Part shown: positions 42,934 through 53,520 of the stretch, one piece after another
Layout of the letters: every line of letters begins with the position of its first letter
Position numbering within the stretch: position 1 is the stretch's first letter
NCBI RefSeq assembly: GCF_042477335.2
Contig: NC_091245.1
Location: 115,726,501-115,790,500, forward strand
DNA: 64,000 bases
DNA from: Ovis canadensis
Taxonomy: Eukaryota; Chordata; Mammalia; Artiodactyla; Bovidae
Direction: 5' to 3'
Notes under the pieces: model-generated
Told to the model about the DNA's origin: nothing
The model's database searches: none
What the model saw: the letters and a program-made list of their open reading frames with translations, nothing else
Program-made: the position numbers and the translations under genes

Positions 42934-42946
42934 TCTGGAATTTATT

Positions 42947-43599
42947 TTTATATATGAAATCAAACAAGGCCAAAAGGAATACCATATGATTTTTGAATAA
43001 TCTGTGCTTTTTCTATTTAGTTAAAATGTCATTTTATCACTTTAAGTTTCACTATGTACTACAATCTGTTTCTGAATTTTACCTAATGCTGCCCATTTCT
43101 GTCCAATATTACCCTATAGCTTATAAGTTTTAATTCTTGGTATAAGGTCAACATTCACCTATTGTTTCACTTTTAGTTTCATTTTACAGATGAAAACATT
43201 TTTATTCATAATTTTGAAAATTAAAAACATATATAGAAAACAGAATAAAAGCTACTTTCAAGGGAAAAGCGACTACCCATCACCCTAAGTCAAGCATGTG
43301 GACGAAAAATTCATTAGAGGAAAGCCAGTGAGATAAATTGACTCAGGTGACCAGCCAGACTCAAAAGCATGGTATAGGAACTAAAGCACTCCATTCATTT
43401 AATTCAGTCAAAATGTGTGTGCTCAGGCCTTTTTTCTTTCAGTTTTGCAAATAGTTTTCTTTTTGTAAACATATAATAAGTTTTAATCAAATTTTAAAAA
43501 GTAAAAGTTAAGAATACTCAAATTATTCACACACATAAGATATTTATATTCATTCTTATAATTTATACTTTGAATTTTAATAGGTAATTCTAAATATTT
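42947..43599. other. Intergenic, no gene seen
   Basis: AT-rich and unique-looking; nothing recognised. Confidence 0.45.
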
Positions 43600-43745
43600 G
43601 ATTTTTATTTATTTAATTTTTATTGGAACATAGTTGATTTACAATGCTGTATTAGTTTCAGATGTACAGAGAAGTGAGTGAATTATACATATTCATATAA
43701 TCACTCTTTTTTAGATTATTTTCCCATATAGAACATTACAGAGGC
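43600..43745 (-). mobile_element. L1 3' UTR fragment, antisense
   Basis: 'attggaacatagttgattta', 'caatgctgtattagtttcag' and 'atatagaacattacagag' are the reverse complement of the L1 3' end. Confidence 0.75.
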
Positions 43746-43978
43746 CTTTAAAAAATGTAATGACCAGCTAAATTGTTCATTATCAAAATCTTTTATTGTA
43801 TTATGCATTGCTCTGCCTATCTGGGTCTAGATGCTATGTGAAAATATGACATGAGAAAATAAAATACAGAGTTTTGTCCTTTTTGTAATATAATAAAAGA
43901 AAATTTGAGGGAGATGACTCAGGAAGTGTTCACTTAGAAAAAGAGTCCAGTGTTTTAGGGTTTGTATGCAAAATGATA

Positions 43979-44240
43979 GGGTTTTCCCTGTGGGTGCAGT
44001 GGTAAAGAATCCACCCACCAATGGGAGATGCAGGAGACTAAAGTTCAATTCTTGGATTGGGAAGATCCCCAGGAGAAGAGAATGGCTACTATTCCAGTAT
44101 TCTTGCCTGAAAAATTCCATGGTCAGAGGAGCCCAGTGGGTATAGTCAATGGGCTCACATGACTGAGTGATTAAGCATACATACACACACAGGCACACAG
44201 ACACACACGCACACACGCACACACACACGCACACACACAC
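43979..44240 (+). mobile_element. Bov-tA SINE with CA microsatellite tail
   Basis: Sense Bov-tA from 'gggttttccctgtgggtgca' to 'gactgagtgattaagcatac', followed by CACA/CACG repeats (about 44180-44240). The duplication AATGATA lies at 43972-43978 and after the repeat at 44241-44247, so the CA tract belongs to the insertion. The minus-strand frame at 43827-44240 translates this repeat. Confidence 0.9.
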
Positions 44241-44364
44241 AATGATAATGAGGGAGCTGGGGCCAGGGACTACTGCACTTGTTAGTCACATCAATGGAAT
44301 TAAAAAATGCCTGGGGAAAGAACTGAGTTTCCAAAGGCAACCTAAAATTTAATGGTAGTATCTT

Positions 44365-44570
44365 ATGCTTATGGCATGTTTATTAGTTGCCAAGTGTATG
44401 ATGAAAGTCTCACGTGATGCCATCTAACCTTTAGAATAAAACTCTGATGTAGATGTGATTGTGGATAGGGAAAATATGGTATATTAAAGTCCAGAAATTT
44501 ACCCATGATTATATACCAAAGAAGTGAAGATAGACTTTAGCCAAATCAAGAAATCTGTTTCAAGTTCACA
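44365..44570 (-). repeat. MIR-like SINE, diverged
   Basis: 'ttattagttgccaagtgtat', 'gtgatgccatctaacctt' and a 'cccatgattatataccaaag' region fit an antisense MIR. Confidence 0.45.
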
Positions 44571-44589
44571 CTTTTAATTAGTGTAGTCA

Positions 44590-44740
44590 AGAAGAAAGGG
44601 GAAAGGGAAAAGAGAAGGAAGAAGAAACCAAGCAAGCAAGGGAAGGACAGGAAGAAATATAGAGAGAAGAGATAAGATAAAAAGAGTGGAGAAAGGAAAG
44701 GAAGGAGAGAAGAGAAAGACAGGAAAGAAAAAAATTTTTT
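44590..44740. repeat. Polypurine GA-rich tract
   Basis: About 150 bp of almost pure G and A with GGAAA, GAAGG and AAGCAAGC-like elements. Long homopurine runs can form triplex DNA. Confidence 0.9.
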
Positions 44741-44829
44741 TTAATTAAATGAAAGATATAGTAGAAAAAAAGGAAACAAAGATATGCATTGTGCAGGACA
44801 AAAAGTCAGACACTCATCAGTGCTCATGT

Positions 44830-45013
44830 CTGGTGTCTTCCCTGGTGGCTCAGATGATAAAGGATCTGCCTGCAATGCAGGAGACCTGGGTTCAGTCCCT
44901 GGGTTGGGAAGATCCCCTGGAAGAGGACATGGCAACCCATTCCAGTATTGTTGCCTGGAGATTACCCACGGACAGAGGAGTCGGACACGACTGAGTGACT
45001 AGCAACAGCACAG
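44830..45013 (+). mobile_element. Bov-tA SINE
   Basis: 'cttccctggtggctcagatg', 'gcctgcaatgcaggagacct' (tRNA-like part) and 'gtcggacacgactgagtgac' in order, sense. No clear duplication. Confidence 0.93.
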
Positions 45014-46249
45014 CTCCACCCCAGAGCATCATGCTGCTACTGTGTTGTCTCATATCCTCCCTAAGCTGGGGCAGATGGATGGTCTCTCTGGGACTAGCAA
45101 AAAATGTTTGGGAAGCAAGGGATAAATACTAGGCTAGGTTACTCATTAAGAATCATTTCTCATTTCCTCTTCTTTCTTTTTCTAAATTACCAGATCCTAA
45201 ACTATTCTTCAGAGTAAGTCTTTGTTTTTTAAATACCTGAGGGAAGAAGAAAAAGGATATAAGAACAGCTCAACTCTCCCTTGGTTATACCTCACCTCTG
45301 CTTGGGTTGACCTTGCACAGGAAATCCAAGTCCCCCGCTGGAGTCACACATGGACAGGACCCCAGATGGAAACAGGCACTTAACATGAGGTCCTGGCCAT
45401 ATTTCTGCTGTCTCCACTCTGAGAGGGAAGCCACTGATGACCTCAGAATCTGGATGAAGGGAATTGCCCCTCACGTGAGTTTGGTCAAGGCAACAACCTG
45501 TGCAAACCGGCAGAGTTAGACTGTAGGAATTAGTGAGCTGTGACCTCTTGAGAATGACCTTCCAGGGTGGACCTTGGGGGCATTTCCTGTAACCAAAAAA
45601 AAAAAAAAAAAGGAAAAGAAGAGTTTGGTTGATTTATAAAAGTACTATTTGTAAAATTTCCAGATTATTCCCCCAATACAGGGCCCTTCTGTAGCTGTCT
45701 TCTCTCTGAGATATCTCTTCAATAACAATAACAAATCCAACTCGTTTTTTCTCTCACCAGCATGCCTGTCAACTCTGTCTTCCTCCTCCTCTTCTCATTT
45801 CTTCTCTGTTGGACTTGGTATTTCTCTGCCTTTGCCTTGTTGCTGATAATTATTTGTTGTTGTTGTATTTTTGCTCAGCCATGTCTGACTCTTTGCGAAC
45901 CAATGGTCAGCAGCTTGCCAGGCTTCCCTGTCCTTTTATTGATACATACCCTTTGGGTGTCAGAAAGTTCATCTCTAAGGGCAGTTTGCAAATTCTAGAC
46001 CAATTTGTCTTCCAGTTCCCGTCTTGGAGACAGATTTAACTTACATGGAGTCCCTCAAACTAGAAATTGCAGAATCATTCTTGGCCATTTTTTCGCACAC
46101 ACTCCACACACCCAGTAGTTACCCAGCTCTGCAGAACCTTACTGGGGATTTCTCAACGTGTGTTCCTGCCTGCCCACTGGCATGGCCATAGCAGGCCCTC
46201 ATCATGTGTGGCCTGCTCTATTGCCTTGGCCTTACTCCCAGCCTCTCTG
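45014..46249. other. Intergenic, one SINE fragment and a poly(A)
   Basis: Contains 17 A's at 45595-45611 and an antisense Bov-A fragment at about 45858-45935 ('gccatgtctgactctttgcg'). The paired frames at 45292-45519 lie on opposite strands over unique sequence and show no domain. Confidence 0.5.
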
Positions 46250-46800
46250 CCTCCAGTCTGATGCCCTCTGCTTCACTCTGAATAACTTGCAGTCTGCTTT
46301 AAGATGCACATTTGGTCTCTCACTCTCCTGCTTAAAACGTGAGACACTCCCAACCCTAGGCTGGTGTTCAGCTCCTTATAATTCTAAATTCTTTCTAGTC
46401 CTCTGGCCTCCTCTCTTTCAACTCCTCCTTTGATCCAGCTATAATGATTCACATTTTCTAACACAGCCTTTTGTTAATTGCCTCTGTCATCCTTCAAATC
46501 AGTCTCCCATCCCCCTCCTTAATCTGACTAAACTCCTACTCTTTATTTTTAACTCAATTCAAGATCTGCCCACATTGAGAAGTCTCTCACTTTCTGTCAT
46601 GATGCAAATGTTCCTCTGTGGGCTCTCTTGATATTCTGTCATGCTTTTATTATTACTAGTACACTATCATACAACTGCTGATTTATAAGTGTGCCTTCCA
46701 AATGATACTGCCAGTTTCTCGAAGTTGCTAGCCATGCCCTGTTTGATTTTTTAACTCCTGTACCAAGTAAGGAGCCTAATACATAGAAAGTGACTGTTGA
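46250..46800 (+). repeat. L2 LINE, 3' region
   Basis: Diverged L2 in sense: 'ctctcctgcttaaaacgtga', 'tgttcagctccttataattc' and the terminal 'gtaaggagcctaatacatag'. Confidence 0.55.
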
Positions 46801-47082
46801 CTGAGTGACTGACTTGTGTTTTACATATTTCCGGATTTATCCAGCTCCTCCTATTTCCAAAGTGCTTACTGTGTACCAAGTACTTACATGACCTAATACT
46901 CTCGGAGTCTACTGTACTCTTGCCATTTCCCTCTTGGAGAATGCAAGGATATTTCTCCCAAGCTTGTACTGGGATCTGGGGGTGAAATAACCAGGGTAAA
47001 GAACTGTTGGTTGGAGCCATTTTACAGAGAAAAGAAGATTTAAAAAAAAAGATGTTACAAGAGTACAAACAATATGTTCCTA

Positions 47083-47269
47083 TAGAATCAGACATGACTG
47101 AGTGACTTCACTTTCACTTTTCACTTTCCTGCATTGGAGAAGGCAATGGCAACCCACTCCAGTGTTCTTGCCTGGAGAATTCCAGGGACGGGGGAGCCTG
47201 GTGGGCTGCCGTCGATGGGGCCACACAGAGTCAGACATGACTGAAGCGACTTAGCAGCAGCAGCAGCAT
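47083..47269 (+). mobile_element. BOV-A2 SINE, 5'-truncated
   Basis: The end of the first monomer, the 'ttcactttcacttttcactt' linker, a full second monomer and an AGCAGCAGCAGC tail (about 47254-47269). Confidence 0.92.
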
Positions 47270-48326
47270 ACCTATTTTACATATACAATTAAAATTTAAC
47301 ATACACTTTATGTAATTTCATATATAATTAAAATTAGTATGCTCCTTTATGTACACAACTTTCTCATAAAGTAACTAACATGTATTGTTTACTTTCTGCT
47401 AATACCTCTCTATGTGTATTAACTAATTTAATTCATATAATAACCTTATAGTGAAGAGGCACTAAAATTTATTACTTCCTTTTTATAGAAGATAAATAAA
47501 GGAACAAAATAAAAGTACCTTGTCCAATATCCTACAGCTCAGAAGCAGGGAGCCAGGAGTTGGCCTCAGGGCCTGTGGCTCCAGAACTCGAGCTATTTGC
47601 TACATTGTCTCTCACACAAGCCTCTAGCTCTATCTACCTGGTGATCACTCAGAAAAACTAGATTAATTGTTCTCTCTGCCCTCAAAAAACTGTTTCTCTG
47701 CTAATCTTGTATTGCCCTCATTTCTTGGTGTGCTCCTAGTTCTGCTTGTTTCCTCTATTTCTTGTTAAAAAAATAACTTGCTTCTGACTATGTCTTCTGA
47801 CACCCCACACTATGTTTCTTTCAAATCCTATTCCTGTGACATACTCAAGGTATTCCTATCCTTGGAGTGACAGTCAGAACTGCTAAAACCAAACTAAATC
47901 TAGTGTTGGCATCACCAGCTTAGTCAGCTCACTCAGCTGCCTCCTTCCCTGCAACATCCCCACTGACATCTGGACTCAGTCCGTAGAATGATTATAGGTG
48001 GCAGGTGGGGCAGTCTCCACACCTGCCTCTAATTCTATTCCCCTAATTGAAGGCTCTTCCGCACTGATGACTGAGAAATAAGTTGCGTATTCGGTGACCT
48101 CAGCACTAAAAATAAACGTTCAAAATAGGCTCCAGCACTATTAATTCCTTAGCATGAAATCTTACAGAAAATTTGAATCAGATGAACAACCCTAAGTATA
48201 AATGGAAAGCCTCATGCAAAGCAAAGGAATAGTTAAAGCAAACAGGGAAATAAAGGTAAATGTTTAAGGCCATATTTTAAAAATAATAATAACTTTAACT
48301 TACTCAGGGCTTGTATTTAACTTCGT
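47270..48326. other. Intergenic, one MIR
   Basis: Includes an antisense MIR at about 47430-47625 ('acagctcagaagcagggagc', 'ccagaactcgagc'). Otherwise unique-looking; no gene. Confidence 0.5.
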
Positions 48327-48336
48327 ACTGGAATTT

Positions 48337-48842
48337 TGTATTAAAAAGCAGTGACATTATTTTGTCAACAAATATCCTTATAGTCAAAGCTATGATTTTT
48401 TCAGTAGTCATGTACAGATATCAGAGTTGGAACATAAAGAAGACTGAGCGCCAAAGAATTAATGCTTTTGAACTGTGGTGTTGGAGAAGACTCTTGAGAG
48501 TCCCTTGGTCAGTAAGGAGATCAAACCAATCAATCCTAAAGGAAATCAATCCTGTCCATCTTTGAATAGTCATTGGAAGGACTGATGTTGCAGCGGAAGC
48601 TCCAATATTTGGCCACCTGATGAGAAGAGCTAACTCATTAGAAAAATCCCTGATACTGGGAAAGATTGAAAGCAGGAGAAGAAGGGGATGACAGGATGAG
48701 GTGGTTGGATGGCATCATCAACTCAATTGACATGAGTTTGAGCAAGCTCCGGGAGATGGTGATGGACAGGGAAGGTGGGCATGCTACAGTCCATGAGGTC
48801 GCAGAGTCAGGCACGACTGAGTGACTGATCAACAACATCAAC
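48337..48842 (+). mobile_element. BovB LINE 3' fragment
   Basis: Sense copy from 'gtattaaaaagcagtgac' to 'cacgactgagtgactgatc' and a CAACATCAAC tail. Likely duplication A(C/T)TGGAATTT at 48327-48336 and 48843-48852 (one mismatch). Confidence 0.88.
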
Positions 48843-48879
48843 ATTGGAATTTCTGTTTATTTACATATGTTATCCCATT

Positions 48880-49060
48880 CAATTCTTCCAATGTTTCCAC
48901 TTTGCAGATTAATAAAGCTTATTATATTTGAGTGAGGTTGAGTCATTTGCCCCAAATCTCATGATTTATTAATAGCAGAATTGAGATTAAAGTAAGGCCA
49001 GTTTGAAATTTGAATTCAGAGCTCTTCTGGTCTTAATGAGTCCTAATGACTGTTCCCCCA
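48880..49060 (-). repeat. MIR SINE, antisense
   Basis: 'tccactttgcagattaataa' and 'tcatttgccccaaatctcat' match the MIR on the reverse strand. Confidence 0.5.
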
Positions 49061-49324
49061 AATTATACTCCTTTTAATAATCACTTCAAAACCTCTCTCA
49101 TAAAGAGATATCAGTATTTTGGGGTGACCTTATGTGAACTTTTAGTCAGTCCTATGTAACTGGCCTGGGACAAAAGAAAATTCTTGACTGAAACAGAAAT
49201 TGGGGAAGCTTTACATAAATGACAGATCCCCAGGCCCCAGCTCCAAAGATTTGATAGTCTAAGGATGGATACTATAAAAAAAATCTATATTTAAAAATCT
49301 CTCTAAATAGTTTGGAAACCACTG

Positions 49325-49436
49325 ATGTAGGGTAATTAGCTTAGAATCAGGAAACTAAAATTAAATAATCCAGTCAAATAAATAAGTTCCTACCACTCTC
49401 TATATCTTAGTTTCCCCATTGGTAAAATGAACTTAA
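49325..49436 (+). repeat. MIR SINE fragment
   Basis: 'tcttagtttccccattggta' and the following 'aaatgaacttaataat' are the MIR 3' part, cut by the L1 that follows. Confidence 0.5.
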
Positions 49437-50287
49437 TAATCTATTATGGAGAACAGTATGGAGGTTCCTTAAAAAGCTAAAAATAGAGTTACCATATGAT
49501 CTTCAACCCCACTCCTGGGCACATACTCAGCCAAAGCTATAATTTGTAAAGATACATGCAGGGATTCCTTGGCTGTCCACTGTTTAGGGCTCTGTGTTTC
49601 TGCTGCAGGGAGTACAAGTTTGATCCCTGGTTGGGGAATTAAGATCCCAAATGCCACACAGCACAACCGAAAAATAATAATAAAAAAGATATGTGCGCCT
49701 AAATGTTCACAGCAGCACTGTTTATAGCCTCTAGGATGCGGAAGCAACCCAAATGTCCATCAAGAGATAAATGGATAAAGTAGATGTGGTATATACATAC
49801 AATAGAATATTACTCAGTCACAAAAAAAGAATGAAATAATTCTATTTGCAGCAACCTGGATTGATCTAAAGATTATCATATGAAGTGAAGTCAGACAAAG
49901 ACAAATATCATATGATATCACTTATACATGGAATCTTAAAAACTGATATGAATGAACTTATTTACAAAACAGACTCACAGGCATAGAAAATAAATTTGTG
50001 GTTTCAAAAGGTGAGAGTGGGGGAGTGGGTGAGAGAGAAATTCAGAGTTTGAAGTTAATATATTTGCAGTACTGTATATAAAATAGATGAACAGCAAGGA
50101 TCAACTGGTAGCACAGTAAACTATACTCAATGCCTTGTAATAACCTATAATGGAAAAGAATCTGAAAAAAAATATATATGATTGAATATCCATCTATCTA
50201 TATACATACATATATATCTGGGTCACTTTGCTGTGTACCTGAAAGTAATACAACATGGTAAACCAACTCTATTTCAATTTTAAAAAG
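49437..50287 (+). mobile_element. L1 ORF2 end and 3' UTR, split by a SINE
   Basis: Sense L1 from 'ggagaacagtatggaggttc' to 'ccaactctatttcaatttta'. It is interrupted at 49561-49684 and resumes with 'aatgttcacagcagcactgt'. No intact frame. Confidence 0.88.
49561..49684 (+). mobile_element. tRNA-derived SINE (CHR-like) inside L1
   Basis: 'ggattccttggctgtccact' to 'tggttggggaattaagatcc' with an AATAATAATAAA-type tail. Duplication AAAGATACATGCA (49548-49560) and AAAGATATGTGCG (49685-49697), three mismatches, consistent with an old insertion. Confidence 0.82.
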
Positions 50288-50683
50288 TGGTTTAAAAAGA
50301 TCAAAAGAGCATAACACAAAATATTGAATTAAACTCCAATAAACTGTTCATTCATATGCAAATATTTATAGACTTTTATTTTAATAGGAAAAGAATAATT
50401 TTTTTTTAATAATTGGTGGTATTATACCTGGTTGCTTATTCTTTTATTTATATTACAATCAAAATGAAAACCCTGATTATTAAGAATTTTCTCAAAAAAA
50501 GTGAGTTTCAATACCTGGTGATATTTCTCTAAATTCACACTTTCACTTTATTGGCTTTTAAGAATTTATTCTTCTTTTTAATGCCAACTTTCTGATGCAT
50601 TTTGTAAGATTTCTTTTGTATATTATTCAGCACTTGTTCATTTGGAGTTTGTTTAGTATATCTGGTATACCATAGGAAAATAC

Positions 50684-50996
50684 AGGGCTTTCCTTGTAGC
50701 TCAGCTGGTAAAGAATCTGCCTGCAATGCAGGAGACCCTGAGTTGGGAAGATCCCCTGAAGAAGAGATAGGCTACCCACTCCAGTATTCTTGTGCTTCCC
50801 TGGTGGCTCAGATGGCAAAGAATTCACTTGCAATGTAGGGGACCGGGTTTGATCCCTGGGTTGGGAAGATTCTCTGGAGAAAGGAACAGCTACCCACTCC
50901 AGTGTTCTTGTCTAGAGAATTCCATGGATAGAGGGGCCTGACGGGTTACAGTCCATGAGGTCACAAAGAATCAGACATGACTGAGTGACTTTCACT
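50684..50996 (+). mobile_element. Bov-tA SINE with duplicated tRNA unit
   Basis: A tRNA-like head (50694-50790) is followed by a second full unit from 'gtgcttccctggtggctcag' to 'cagacatgactgagtgactt'. A composite Bov-tA3-like copy. Confidence 0.9.
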
Positions 50997-50999
50997 TTA

Positions 51000-52135
51000 T
51001 AGCAACTTTTCACTATTTCCTTCCTTGAAGCAAGCGTTTTTTAAATTTCATGGCTGCCATCATCATCAGCAGTGATTTTGGAACCCAAGGAAAGAAAATA
51101 TTTCACTGTTTCCATTTCTTCCTTTTCTATTTGCTATGATGTGATGGGAGCAGATGGCATGGTCTTAGTTTTTTAATGTTGAGTTTTAAACCAGCCTTTT
51201 TACTCTCTTCTTTCACTCTCATCAAGAGGTTCTTTAGTTCCTCTTCTCTTTCTGTCATTAGAGTGGTGTCATCTGCCTATCTGAGGTTGTTGCTATTCCT
51301 CTCAGCAATCTTGATTTCAGCTTGCAATTCATCCAGCCCAGCATTTTCTGTGATGTACTCTGCATAGAAGTTAAATAAACAGAGTGACAATATAGAGCCT
51401 TTTCATACTCCTTGCCCAACTTTGAACCAGTCTGTTGTTCCAAGTAGGTTCTAACTGTTGCTTCTTGACCTGCATACAGATTTCTCAGGAGACAGGTAAG
51501 GTGATCTGGTATTCTCATCTCTTTAAGAATTTTCCACAATTTTGTTGTGATCCACACAGTCAAAGGCTTTAGTGTAGTCAATGAAGTAGAAGTAGACATT
51601 TTTCTGGAATTCTCTTGCTTTTTCCATGATCCAAAGAAGTTGGAAATTTTATTTCTGGTTCTTCTGCCTTTTCTAAACCCAGTTTGCATGTCTTTAAGTT
51701 CTAGGTTCAAGTACTGTTGAAGCTTAGCTTGAAGGATTTTTAGCATAACCTTACTAGTATGTGAAATGAGCACAATTGTATGGTAATTTGAGTATTCTTT
51801 GGCATTGACCTTCTTTGGGATTGGAATGAAAACTGAGCTTTTCCAGTCCTGTGGCCACTGCTGAGTTTTCCAAATTTGCTGACATACTGAGTGCAGCACT
51901 TTCATAGCACCATCTTTTAGGATTTTAAATTGCTCAGCTGGAATACCATAACCTCCACTAGCTTTGTTTATAGTAATGGTTCTTAAGGTCTGCTTGACTT
52001 CATGCTCTTCATGTCTGGGTCTGGGAGAGTGACCATACCACTGGGTTATCTGGGTCATGAAGATCTGTTTTTGTACAGTTCTTCTGTGTATTCTTGCCAC
52101 CTATTCTTATTCTCTTCTGCTTCTGTTCTATGCTG
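51000..52135 (-). mobile_element. BovB LINE RT segment lacking its 3' end
   Basis: Antisense BovB from mid C-terminal region (51030, 'aagcaagcg' block) to the linker (about 52135). The last several hundred bases of BovB, including the CAGTTCAGTT end, are missing. The longest frame of the window (51258-52100 minus, 280 codons) is an RT relic. It leaves the correct frame after GFRKGRRTRNKIS, regains it at LWKILKEMRIPDHLTCLLRN, and leaves it again after EATVRT. At 51268-51279 the catalytic Tyr codon has become TAG. Confidence 0.92.
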
Positions 52136-52526
52136 CCTTGTATCATTCTTTGTTTTCCTAAATTCTTGTTCATATTATCTTTAAAAAAATAGTAAAGCTT
52201 TTGAAAGCAGATCATCCATGAAAGTTTCTTCTGTATGCTCCATAGCTCTAAAACAGTGGTATGTATATAGAGTATTGCTCAGCAAATGCTTTAGTCTCAT
52301 CTATTCACAAATAGAATTCTTTAAAATATGATGCTAATTAAGGTGTGTTTTATGCAAGCAGCAGAACTCATCTGAGGTGTATTCCCTTCACTGCAGAGCT
52401 CTAATGTCTTGGAGCTCAGTTATATTATTCTCTGGGAAATATAACACAAGAGCAGTGCAGATGTTCAATAATTGTTTGCTTGTTAAACAAAGGGAAATTG
52501 AATGCAAAGATAAGAGAGAGAAATAT

Positions 52527-52590
52527 GAAAAGAGGGAGAAAGAAAAGATATATAAAGAAGAAAAGAAAGGAAGAAAGAAGGAAGGAAAGT
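52527..52590. repeat. GA-rich tract
   Basis: AAAGA, GGAAG and GAAAG repeats, nearly pure purine. Confidence 0.85.
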
Positions 52591-52810
52591 TAGTTGATTT
52601 AATCCATTATTGATCCGTGAAAATAGAATTTCAAAGGGAAAGTGTGTTCTTGGTTTCCAAGGAGGAGGGAAGGGATGGAGCTGGCATTTGGGATTAGCAG
52701 ATGCAAACTAGCATACATAAGATGAGTAAGTAACAAGATTCTACTGTATAGCACAGGGAACTATATTCACTACCTTATGATAAACCAAATGGAAAAGAAT
52801 ATGACAAAGA

Positions 52811-52813
<3 letters not shown>

Positions 52814-52860
<47 letters not shown>
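52814..52860. repeat. (TA)n microsatellite
   Basis: About 23 uninterrupted TA units inside the L1 3' UTR. Confidence 0.95.
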
Positions 52861-52863
<3 letters not shown>

Positions 52864-52892
52864 TCAATTTGTTATACAGTGGAAGTTAACAT

Positions 52893-53370
52893 CAATTCAG
52901 TTCAGTTCAGTCTCTCAGTCATGTCCAACTGTATGTGATTCCATGGACTGCAGCATGCCAGGCCTCTCTGTCCATCACCAACTCCTGGAGTTTACTCAAA
53001 CTCATGTCCATTGAATCAGTGATGCCATTCAACCATCTCATCTTCTGTCATCCCCTTCTCCTGTGGCCTTCAATCTTTCCTAATGTCAAGGTCTTTTCAA
53101 ATGAGTCAGGCCAAAGTACTGAAGTTTTAGCTTCAACATCAGTCCTTCCAATGAACAGTCAGGACTGATTTCCTTAAGGATGGACTGGTTGGATTTCCTT
53201 GCAGTCCAAGGGACTCTCAAGAGTCTTCTCCAACACCACAGTTCAAAAGCATCAATTCTTCAGCACTCAGCTTTCTTTATGACCCAACTCTCACATCCAT
53301 ACATGACTACTGGAAAAACGATAGCCTTGACTAGATGGACCTTTGTTGGCAATGTCTCTGCTTTTTAATA
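52893..53370 (-). mobile_element. BovB LINE 3' fragment inside L1
   Basis: Antisense last 478 bp of BovB, from CAATTCAGTTCAGTT to 'tctctgctttttaata'. A perfect 13-bp duplication TGGAAGTTAACAT at 52880-52892 and 53371-53383 gives exact ends. Confidence 0.95.
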
Positions 53371-53425
53371 TGGAAGTTAACATACAACACTGTAAATCAA
53401 ATCTACTTCAATAAGGACACATATA

Positions 53426-53520
53426 CATGTTGCCAATTCATGTTAATGTACGGCAAAACCATCACAATGTTATAAAGTAATTACCCAACAATTAAAATAA
53501 ATTAATTAATTTTTAAAGAA
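53426..53520 (+). mobile_element. L1 3' terminal fragment
   Basis: 'aattcatgttaatgtacggc', 'aaaaccatcacaatgttata' and 'acaattaaaataaattaatt' are the end of a second L1 subfamily, directly behind the previous L1. Confidence 0.75.

Larger units (their letters stand above)
52640..53425 (+). mobile_element. L1 3' UTR split by BovB
   Basis: Sense L1 3' UTR ('ctactgtatagcacagggaa', 'ctaccttatgataaacc', 'gttatacagtggaagttaac') holding a TA microsatellite. It is interrupted at 52893-53370 and ends 'ctgtaaatcaaatctacttc'. Confidence 0.85.

Noticed and set aside
44833..45000. tRNA-like sequence with A and B box resemblance
   Set aside because: It is the tRNA-derived head of a Bov-tA SINE, repeated many times in the window, not a tRNA gene.
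45595..45611. Isolated run of 17 A's as the tail of a retrocopy
   Set aside because: The sequence before it is not a recognisable mRNA or SINE, and I found no flanking duplication.
51258..52100. Longest open frame of the window (280 codons, minus)
   Set aside because: It is BovB reverse transcriptase text with two frame losses and a stop at the catalytic Tyr in the proper frame: a retroposon relic, not a host gene.
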